Source: Gemmatimonadota bacterium (GTDB lineage Bacteria; Gemmatimonadota; Gemmatimonadetes; Gemmatimonadales; GWC2-71-9). Taken from it: a stretch of 12,248 nucleotides of DNA. Shown in pieces: positions 6,761 to 12,248 of this stretch (its first letter is position 1; every line of letters begins with the position of its first letter). The notes beneath the pieces are model-generated. The model was given only the letters and a program-made list of their open reading frames with translations, was not told where the DNA came from and did no database searches. The stretch is taken from positions 1-12,248 of the forward strand of contig JANYCP010000054.1 in NCBI GenBank assembly GCA_025360265.1, read 5' to 3'. A program made the position numbers and the translations under genes.

Positions 6761-6868
6761 GGAGAGGAAGGTAGTGGGGGCATGCGGCGTGGGGCATGGG
6801 ACTTGGGGAGTGTGTCACTTTCCGATGTAGCCGCATCTCCTCCCTGAACCAGAAACCAGGGGGGCCCG
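6761..6868. promoter_or_regulatory. Divergent intergenic region between the ABC operon and the vWA-sigma operon
   Basis: These 108 bp must hold the promoters of both divergent operons. On the plus strand AGGGGGG at 6858-6864 is a likely ribosome binding site, 4 nt before the vWA ATG. GGGGCATG occurs twice, 14 bp apart (6777-6784 and 6791-6798). I see no convincing sigma-70 promoter in either direction and no clear ECF-type GGAAC/CGTC pair, so the role of the downstream sigma factor in its own expression cannot be read here. Confidence 0.4.
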
Positions 6869-9073
6869 ATGTACCGCTACTTGCGCACCATGTTGCTCCT
6901 GTTCGTTCCACTCCTGAAACTGTCCGGCCAGGGCTGGATCGATGTGGTACGACCAATCAATCCGAGCCGCATTCAGCCATCGCTCGTCCGCGAAAGCTCC
7001 AACGTGCACGCCGTGGTGGATGGCCGCGTCGCCCACTTCGAGGTGACAGAACGCTTTCGCAACACCGGCAGCACAATCGCTGAAGGGACCTATCTCTATC
7101 CGCTACCGGGCGAGGCGGTGTTCAGCGACTTCTCCCTCTTTCAGGGTGAGAAAGAGCTGAAGGGCGAAATGATGGCCGCCGAACAGGCGCGCTCCATCTA
7201 TGAAGGGATCGTGCGGCGGATGAAAGATCCGGCGCTGCTGACGCTGGTGGGACATGGCTTGATCAAGGCCCAGGTGTTTCCCGTCCTTCCTGGCGAGACG
7301 CGAACCGTGACGTTGCGTTTCACCGAATTGCTCGGCCGCGAGAGCGATGCACTGCGAGTGCGGTATGCGGCCGGCAATCGCGGCGACGGTGCAGTCACGA
7401 TGACGGTCGATGTTCGGCGAGACACTGCATTCGCGACACCGTATTCACCAACCCATCAGATCAGTCATGACAACCGCGACGGCACGATGCACATCGCCTT
7501 GCGCGCGCCCGTGCGCGGTGACGTCGAGCTGGTGCTCCCGTTGCGTCGAGGTCTGGTGGGCGGAACCGTGCTGACGCACGCTGAACCGGGTGAGGATGGG
7601 TTTGCGTTGCTGTTCCTGTCGCCGCCCTCGAGTGGCGAGACGACGCCGGTAGGCCGCGACCTGACGCTGGTGGTTGACGTGTCCGGGTCGATGAGCGGTG
7701 AGAAGATCGATCAGGCCAAGTCGGCGCTGCGCCAGGCCCTCGGCGCACTAGGTGCGCGCGATCGCTTTCGCCTCATCTCGTTCAGCAGCGGCGTGCACCA
7801 ATTCCGGGAAGGCTTCACCACGGCCGGTGCAACCGAGTTGGCAGAAGCGCGACGCTTCGTCGATGACCTGCAGGCCAACGGCGGCACCAACCTCGAAGGG
7901 GCGATCGACGCTGCACTGGCAGAACGCACCGACGGCGAACGCCTTTCGATGATCATGCTGATGACCGACGGCATCCCATCCGTCGGCGAGCAAGCACCCG
8001 ATCGCATTGCGGCGACTGCAGCGGCCAAAATTGGTCGCTCACGCATCTTCACGGTTGGCGTGGGTCACGACGTGAACACCTATCTGCTCGACAGACTGGC
8101 GGTGGACGGCCGCGGCAGCGCGACGTACGTAGCGCCAGGCGCGGATGTGGGCGATGCAGTAGGTGGCCTCATGAGCAAGCTGTCGCGTCCGGCGTTGGTC
8201 GACCTTCGCATCGTTGACGCGCCGGTACGATTCCAGGAACAGGCACCAGCGGTGCTTCCCGATCTCTTCTATGGCGAGGAACTTGTCGTACTGGCGCGCT
8301 ATCGCGGTGAAGGGAGTGGTCCGATCGTGATTGAGGGTACTCGCAACGGACGGCGTGAACGGTTCACGATCGCGGCAAACTTTGGGCGTCGCGAAATGGG
8401 TAACGATTACATCGCCCCACTCTGGGCCGCGCGACGTATCGGAGAACTGACGCGTCAAATTCGTCTTGAGGGTTCGAGTCCGGATCTCATCGCATCGGTG
8501 AAGGCGCTCGGCCTGCGCTACGGAATCCTGACCGAGTACAACGCCTATTTGGTGCAGGAGCCGAGCGCGATTGCGGCCGCGGCAAACGCGCCGCCGGCAC
8601 CAGCGTCGGGCCGCGGAATGGCTCGGGAGATGACCGGGAGCGTAGCGTTCGACGCTGCCAAGGCGAGCGCCAACCTGTCGGCGAGTGGTTCACTGCAGGC
8701 GGCGGACGCCGCGGTTGATGGGCGGCTCTTGCAGATGCGTGGGGCGGGATCGGGCGGCGGCCGCGGTGGACGTGGTGGCGGCACCGCGCCGGAGGTACGC
8801 CGTGCCGGGGGCGTATTGTTCACCATGCGCGACGGCGTCTGGACCGACGTGAACCTGTCATCGAGCAGCAGCACGCTGAAGGCGATCGCACCATTCAGCA
8901 ACGCATATTTCGAACTGGTGAAAGTCCGGCCGTCGCTCAAGTCGGTGCTGGCGATCGGTACGCCGATGGTGCTGGGCGGGCGGCGGGTGTCGCTCAAGGT
9001 GGCTGATGGTGGCATCACCGAGTGGTCGATCGGTGAACTGGATCGCTTCCTCGCGGAGTTTGATGGCCGATGA
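6869..9073 (+). CDS. Secreted VIT and von Willebrand factor type A domain protein
   Basis: A 734-residue exported protein. Residues 1 to about 21 form a signal peptide (short basic start, then MLLLFVPLLKL, then SGQG); there is no lipobox cysteine. A VIT (vault/inter-alpha-trypsin) domain covers about 45-160, with the typical ARSIYEGIVRRMKDPALL near its middle and FPVLPGETRTVTLRF near its end. A vWA domain follows from about 262. Its metal-binding MIDAS is intact: D270-V-S272-G-S274, T340 in GGTNLEGA, and D367 in MTDG. The C-terminal third has an Ala-rich linker, a Gly/Arg tract at 624-638, and an ordered end from about 645. No second membrane span or sortase signal is visible. Its last codons overlap the ECF sigma factor start (ATGA), so it belongs to the sigma/anti-sigma unit. 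A role in metal-dependent protein binding outside the inner membrane is inferred; the partner is unknown. Confidence 0.9.
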   Translation: MYRYLRTMLLLFVPLLKLSGQGWIDVVRPINPSRIQPSLVRESSNVHAVVDGRVAHFEVTERFRNTGSTIAEGTYLYPLPGEAVFSDFSLFQGEKELKGEMMAAEQARSIYEGIVRRMKDPALLTLVGHGLIKAQVFPVLPGETRTVTLRFTELLGRESDALRVRYAAGNRGDGAVTMTVDVRRDTAFATPYSPTHQISHDNRDGTMHIALRAPVRGDVELVLPLRRGLVGGTVLTHAEPGEDGFALLFLSPPSSGETTPVGRDLTLVVDVSGSMSGEKIDQAKSALRQALGALGARDRFRLISFSSGVHQFREGFTTAGATELAEARRFVDDLQANGGTNLEGAIDAALAERTDGERLSMIMLMTDGIPSVGEQAPDRIAATAAAKIGRSRIFTVGVGHDVNTYLLDRLAVDGRGSATYVAPGADVGDAVGGLMSKLSRPALVDLRIVDAPVRFQEQAPAVLPDLFYGEELVVLARYRGEGSGPIVIEGTRNGRRERFTIAANFGRREMGNDYIAPLWAARRIGELTRQIRLEGSSPDLIASVKALGLRYGILTEYNAYLVQEPSAIAAAANAPPAPASGRGMAREMTGSVAFDAAKASANLSASGSLQAADAAVDGRLLQMRGAGSGGGRGGRGGGTAPEVRRAGGVLFTMRDGVWTDVNLSSSSSTLKAIAPFSNAYFELVKVRPSLKSVLAIGTPMVLGGRRVSLKVADGGITEWSIGELDRFLAEFDGR

Positions 9074-9570
9074 CTGGCCCGGTTGGAGATCTCTTCGTCG
9101 AGTATCACGCCTCGCTCGTGCGCATGCTGTATCGGCGCACGGGCGATCGTGATCGCGCCGAAGAGATTGCACAGGAAACATTTGCGCGGGCGGTGGTGGC
9201 ACCACCGCGCAATCCGCGGCCGTGGCTCTTTGCCGTGGCACTCAACCTGGTGCGAGAAGAAGGACGCACGGCGGTTCGCCAGGCTCGAAAGCTGGTGCTT
9301 TTCAAGGCAGAGCAACCGGAGCACAGCGCGACGCCGGACGACGAACTTGAACGCGTCGAGCGGATTGCCGGCGTGCGTGCGGCACTCGACGCATTGACCG
9401 ATCGGGATCGTGAGGCTCTGCTGTTGAAGGCAGAAGGATTCAGTTACGACGAAATTGCAGCGACCCTGGGGTTGGCGCGTGGAGCTGTCGGGACGACGCT
9501 TGCTCGTGCACGCCAGCGCCTGATGGCAGCGTACCGCGGCAGAGAGGAGAATGCAGATGCCGCATCTTGA
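9070..9570 (+). CDS. ECF (extracytoplasmic function) RNA polymerase sigma factor
   Basis: A 166-residue sigma factor with only regions 2 and 4, as in ECF proteins. Region 2 runs from about residue 8, with DRAEEIAQETFARA recognising the -10 element and core polymerase, and RNPRPWLFAVALNLVREE following. Region 4 is at about 105-160: LDALTDRDREALLLKAEGFS, then the helix-turn-helix YDEIAATLGLARGAVGTTLA ahead of RARQRL. The ATG lies inside the vWA stop (ATGA), with GGAG 11 nt upstream. The next gene is a zinc-finger anti-sigma factor that overlaps its end. It should direct polymerase to a small set of envelope or stress genes when freed from the anti-sigma factor. The target promoter cannot be deduced from this window. 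Confidence 0.94.
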   Translation: MTGPVGDLFVEYHASLVRMLYRRTGDRDRAEEIAQETFARAVVAPPRNPRPWLFAVALNLVREEGRTAVRQARKLVLFKAEQPEHSATPDDELERVERIAGVRAALDALTDRDREALLLKAEGFSYDEIAATLGLARGAVGTTLARARQRLMAAYRGREENADAAS

Positions 9571-10489
9571 CGATGGTGTCATTCATGAGTTGCTCGACGG
9601 CGAGGCGCCGTCGGCGCAGCTTGGTCCCATGCAACAGCATCTGGCGTCGTGCGCGGAGTGTCGTGCACGGCTCGACGGCGAGCGCCGCCTGCGCGATGAC
9701 GTGGATGGATTGATCGATGTACTTGAGGTCCCGGCAGTCAGCACGCCACGTGTCGTCACGCCGCCGGTTGCGGTTCGGCCGATGCGGTGGGTTCGCGATC
9801 TCGCCTGGGCCGCGAGTGTGGTGTTGGCGGTCGGACTCGGCTACGCGGCGCGAGGTGCACCGATTGCCCCTGTTACGTCCGTTGTGCCGATCGCACCGCC
9901 GAAGGAGATCGCCGCTGACGTACAGACGAATGTGAAGGTCGATCAGCCGGTTACCAAGGCAAGGAAGGCATCGCCGCCAGCAGCACCAGCAACGCCGACA
10001 GTGCAGGCGGCCAGCGGCAGTGTCGGCGCGTTGGCAGGCGACGCAACTGATCGTCGAGTCGATGTCCTGGCGCAGAAGGCAACCATCGACACCGGCGCGG
10101 CGGCGCGCACGGTCGCGCTCGATCCGAATGCTGCGAGTCGTGCCAATCGAGGCGCAGCACCGCCGTCAGTGCAGATGCTGGCCGGTCGTGGTGGCGGTCG
10201 GGGCGGCGGGCGCGGTCTCAATGCCGCGGCGCGAGAGACAGCGACGCTGCCCATCGACACGATCTCGCTTCCAGATGCGATGCGGCGCCTGGGCGGCAGC
10301 ATCCGATTGATCGACGGACTTGTTCCGGAGCGGCTGGAGTCGCAGGGACCGTACGTGCGTGTGGTCTATGACGGTCCACTCGTACTGCGACAGCAGCTCG
10401 TTGACGGGAAAATTGTCTTCGACATGCTCGGGCCGCCGGGTGTTGCAGCTGACTTACTGGCGCGATTGAGGGCGCGCGTCAAGGAATAG
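9557..10489 (+). CDS. Zinc-finger (ZAS) transmembrane anti-sigma factor with a large extracytoplasmic region
   Basis: It holds the adjacent ECF sigma factor inactive at the membrane. From the ATG at 9557 it is 310 residues. The N-terminal ZAS domain has H10, then H28-x3-C32-x2-C35, the HxxxCxxC zinc motif. One membrane span lies at about 81-98 (LAWAASVVLAVGLGYAA). Outside comes an Ala/Pro-rich linker, a Gly/Arg tract G210-R-G-G-G-R-G-G-G-R-G220, and a folded-looking C-terminal domain from about 235 (ISLPDAMRRLGGSIRLIDG to the end) that I do not recognise. I prefer 9557 over the ATG at 9551 because GGAG at 9546-9549 is 7 nt away from it but only 1 nt from 9551. It overlaps the sigma gene by 14 nt. 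Regulated proteolysis or zinc/thiol chemistry could release the sigma factor; neither is visible directly. Confidence 0.88.
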   Translation: MPHLDDGVIHELLDGEAPSAQLGPMQQHLASCAECRARLDGERRLRDDVDGLIDVLEVPAVSTPRVVTPPVAVRPMRWVRDLAWAASVVLAVGLGYAARGAPIAPVTSVVPIAPPKEIAADVQTNVKVDQPVTKARKASPPAAPATPTVQAASGSVGALAGDATDRRVDVLAQKATIDTGAAARTVALDPNAASRANRGAAPPSVQMLAGRGGGRGGGRGLNAAARETATLPIDTISLPDAMRRLGGSIRLIDGLVPERLESQGPYVRVVYDGPLVLRQQLVDGKIVFDMLGPPGVAADLLARLRARVKE

Positions 10490-10494
10490 CTGTG

Positions 10495-10741
10495 GCTGGG
10501 CGCCGCGGGTGAGGGGCTCTCTCGCTCCGCGGATGACAGGTGTCGGAGTGCAGGGCTCTCGCAGCGAGGATTGGATGGCGCGTGGCCCGGGCGTCCGTTC
10601 GGCCGCCCGACGCCTGCGGCGTCGTAAGCGCAGCCGAACGGACCCCCGCCCACGCGACATCCACGGAGCTAGAGAGCCCCCCACTCCGACACCTGCACAT
10701 CCGATCCTCGCGACGGGAGCCCCTCACCCGCGGCGCCCAGC
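10495..10741. repeat. 247-bp nested palindrome filling the gap between convergent genes
   Basis: The outer arms are a perfect 25-bp inverted repeat (10495-10519 with 10717-10741). Inside lie a perfect 14-bp pair, CAGGTGTCGGAGTG at 10537-10550 with 10682-10695; an 11-bp pair, GTCCGTTCGGC at 10593-10603 with 10633-10643; and a central 7-bp hairpin, CGACGCC-TGC-GGCGTCG (10608-10624). Two further inverted pairs are crossed rather than nested: 10513-10535 with 10658-10680 (21 of 23 bases) and 10554-10577 with 10698-10721 (20 of 24). The element starts 6 nt after the anti-sigma stop and ends 9 nt before the symporter stop. It has no T tract, so it is not a standard terminator, though a transcript from either side would fold into a very large hairpin. 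It resembles REP/BIME-like or other miniature palindromic elements in style only. Confidence 0.85.
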
Positions 10742-10749
10742 GCACAAGC

Positions 10750-11988
10750 TCAGACTCCGCGCGTCCCCCGCGCGACCAGAACCGCTGCGGCAAGATCTCC
10801 GGTCGCATTGAGAACCGTCGCGAACAGATCGGGCAATGCATCAACGGCAATCAAGATGCCAATCCCTTCGACCGGCAATCCGATCGCGAGAAACAGCGGT
10901 GCGAGCATCAGGAATGCACCGCGCGGCACACCTGGGGCAGCGAATCCCAGGAAGATCGACGCGAGTCCGATCGTGATGTATTGCGCCATGTGCAACTCGA
11001 TGCCGTAGAACCATGCGACGAACATGGCACCGATCGGCCAGGCCACCGGCCCGGCGAACTTGAACGTCGACACCGCCAGCGGCAGCACGAAGCCCGTGAC
11101 GTTGGCCGGGAGGCCGAGGGTCTGATCGGCTCCTTCGACGAGCGCGGGTAGCGAAGCAATCGAGGAGCTCGACGAGAAGGCAATCAGCTGCCCCGGTAGC
11201 GCGCCACGCGCGAAGAGTCGCATCGGGACTCGTGCCACGATAGCGAGTGCTGGATAGAGGAGCAGCACGAAGAGCACGCTGGCGATGGAGTACGCCGCAA
11301 TGTAGAAGCCCACTGCACCGGCGAGCCCAATGCCGCCGTGCGCACCGAGTGGCAGCATCAATCCGAACACGCCCAGCGGGGCCAATCGAACGATCCAACG
11401 GACTAACACCAACATCGCGTCGCTCATGGCGCGGAAGAAGGTCAGCAACGCGTCGCGCGAGCCCGCAGGACTGGCCGCGATCGCCAACGCGAGCAGCACG
11501 GTGAAGAGCACCAGCGGCAGCATGGCGCCGTTCGCGGCGGCGGCAATCGGGTTGGTGGGAATCAGCGACGTGAGCCAGGTGCCGAAGTTCACGATCGGTG
11601 CACCGGTCGTGAGCGACTGCGCGGCCTCAGCAGCGCCTGGCGGCAACGCTGGGCGTACGGTGATCAGGTGTGGCAATTCGGCAAACATGGCGATGGCGAG
11701 CGGGATCATGACCAACGTCGCAGCCGTGAGCATCGCGATGAACACCGCCAGCGTCCGGCCGCCGAGCCGTCCGACTGCGGGCACATCGGACGCCGACGCG
11801 ACGCCAGTAATCAGGAGCGATACCACTAGCGGAATCACCGTCATCCGGATGGCGTTGACCCAGAGCGTGCCGATCGGCGCTACCGCATCGGCTGCGCCGA
11901 TCAGGGCGTTGTTGTGCGATGCCGCGATCGCGATGCCGCCAACGAGGCCGGCGCCGAGGCCAACCAGGACACGCGTGCTCTCCTTCAT
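10750..11988 (-). CDS. Divergent DAACS-family (glutamate/dicarboxylate symporter-like) transporter
   Basis: A 412-residue inner membrane protein of the dicarboxylate/amino acid:cation symporter fold. Family marks include IPTNPIAAAANGAMLPLVLF, the serine-rich hairpin 1 segment AFSSSSSIASLP (S272-S276), and the last core helix D383-A-L-P-D387 to N394-A-T-G-D398. Compared with GltPh, three key sites differ. The NMDGT sodium motif is replaced by F309-K-F-A-G313, the substrate-carboxylate arginine (R397 in GltPh) is A390, and the hairpin 1 arginine (R276) is serine. Classical glutamate or C4-dicarboxylate transport by sodium coupling is therefore doubtful; a neutral substrate or another ion is possible. 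GGAG lies 8 nt before the ATG. It follows the SDR gene by 11 nt, which suggests a shared transcript and perhaps a shared metabolite. Confidence 0.85.
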   Translation of the reverse strand: MKESTRVLVGLGAGLVGGIAIAASHNNALIGAADAVAPIGTLWVNAIRMTVIPLVVSLLITGVASASDVPAVGRLGGRTLAVFIAMLTAATLVMIPLAIAMFAELPHLITVRPALPPGAAEAAQSLTTGAPIVNFGTWLTSLIPTNPIAAAANGAMLPLVLFTVLLALAIAASPAGSRDALLTFFRAMSDAMLVLVRWIVRLAPLGVFGLMLPLGAHGGIGLAGAVGFYIAAYSIASVLFVLLLYPALAIVARVPMRLFARGALPGQLIAFSSSSSIASLPALVEGADQTLGLPANVTGFVLPLAVSTFKFAGPVAWPIGAMFVAWFYGIELHMAQYITIGLASIFLGFAAPGVPRGAFLMLAPLFLAIGLPVEGIGILIAVDALPDLFATVLNATGDLAAAVLVARGTRGV

Positions 11989-11999
11989 GGGTACTGCTC

Positions 12000-12248
12000 C
12001 TACATCATGAGGTCGCCGCCATTGATATCCAGCGACGCACCCGTGATATAGCCAGCGGATTCGGATGCGGCGTAGCAGATCAGGTCGGCGACTTCGAGTG
12101 CGGTGCCCAGGCGCGGCACCGGAAATCCCTGCGCAAGGCGATCCAGAGTTTCTGTTGACGCGCTCTCACGAGTGAGTTCGGTATCGATCATGCCGGGGCA
12201 TACGGCGTTGACGGTGATGCCGTACACACCCAGTTCCTTGGCCGCGGC
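12000..12248 (-). CDS. Short-chain dehydrogenase/reductase (SDR), C-terminal end only
   Basis: The window holds the last 82 residues of a classical SDR, an NAD(P)H-dependent cytoplasmic oxidoreductase. The visible part starts AAAKELGVYGITVNAVCPG, the segment that follows the catalytic YxxxK helix. It continues with PGMIDTELT, the LGTALEVADLICYAASESAG helix and GYITGASLDINGG, the usual FabG-like ending. The catalytic Tyr and Lys and the Rossmann loop lie beyond the window edge. The stop codon is 11 nt before the symporter ATG on the same strand. FabG-type reductases share this ending, but so do many sugar and alcohol dehydrogenases, so the substrate is open. Confidence 0.93.
   Translation of the reverse strand, partial: AAAKELGVYGITVNAVCPGMIDTELTRESASTETLDRLAQGFPVPRLGTALEVADLICYAASESAGYITGASLDINGGDLMM

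Noticed and set aside
6804..6830. A plus-strand TTGGGG/TGTAGC promoter before the vWA gene
   Set aside because: Each box matches the consensus at only three of six positions; not better than chance in this sequence.
5834..6847. A 337-residue plus-strand open frame
   Set aside because: It lies wholly antisense to the first ABC ATPase, which has every expected motif, and shows no family signature itself.
9551..9556. ATG at 9551 as the anti-sigma start
   Set aside because: The GGAG ribosome binding site is 1 nt away, too close. ATG at 9557 has a 7-nt spacer and gives the usual MPHLDDGxxHxxLDGE beginning.
8545..9582. A 345-residue minus-strand open frame
   Set aside because: Antisense to the vWA and sigma factor genes, with the Cys/Arg/Pro-rich composition of a shadow frame.
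10495..10741. The palindrome as a simple bidirectional Rho-independent terminator
   Set aside because: No T run follows any of its stems on either strand, and the length and crossed modules go well beyond a terminator. It may still slow transcription.
10479..11151. Open frames on both strands crossing the 247-bp palindrome (for example 10540-11151 plus and 10479-10850 minus)
   Set aside because: Long stop-free stretches arise in GC-rich palindromes. The products are Arg/Pro-rich, match nothing I know and run into the antisense of the symporter.

Overview
This is a gene-dense, high-GC bacterial window with no rRNA, tRNA, CRISPR array or insertion sequence that I could recognise. The gene style suggests a Gram-negative-type bacterium: a zinc-finger anti-sigma factor with one membrane span, a secreted VIT/vWA protein, and long runs of overlapping stop and start codons. 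Gemmatimonadota or a relative is my best guess. That is an impression from gene content and protein style, not a demonstrated placement.

Region 1 (1-3171, minus strand) is an aspartate-family (lysine/diaminopimelate) operon, transcribed asd, lysC, dapB. It encodes aspartate-semialdehyde dehydrogenase of the archaeal/fungal class, a monofunctional aspartokinase with lysine-type ACT domains, and the N-terminal two thirds of dihydrodipicolinate reductase, cut by the window edge. asd/lysC overlap as GTGA and lysC/dapB as TGATG, so translation is probably coupled. Ahead of asd lies a compact leader: a promoter-like sequence, a possible 21-residue lysine-containing peptide, and a strong Rho-independent terminator only 23 nt before the apparent ATT start of asd. 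A segment at the end of the leader ORF can pair with the 5' arm of the terminator. This has the layout of a transcription attenuator, but the same terminator could simply end the upstream ABC operon.

Region 2 (3182-6760, minus strand) is a four-gene ABC-2 type transporter operon, ordered ATPase, permease, ATPase, permease. The junctions overlap by 14 and 4 nt, and the last is a 3-nt gap. The substrate cannot be read from the sequence.

Region 3 (6869-10489, plus strand) diverges from region 2. It is a coupled trio: a secreted VIT plus vWA protein with an intact MIDAS, an ECF sigma factor, and a zinc-finger, single-span anti-sigma factor with a long extracytoplasmic part. The arrangement suggests an envelope-sensing unit in which the vWA protein is either sensor or target.

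Between region 3 and the convergent region 4 lies a 247-bp nested palindrome (10495-10741) that almost exactly fills the intergenic space. Its two arms carry the same modules, but two of them are exchanged in order.

Region 4 (10750-12248, minus strand) holds the end of a short-chain dehydrogenase/reductase, followed 11 nt later by a divergent DAACS (glutamate/dicarboxylate symporter) family transporter. That transporter lacks the family's NMDGT sodium motif and its substrate-carboxylate arginine.
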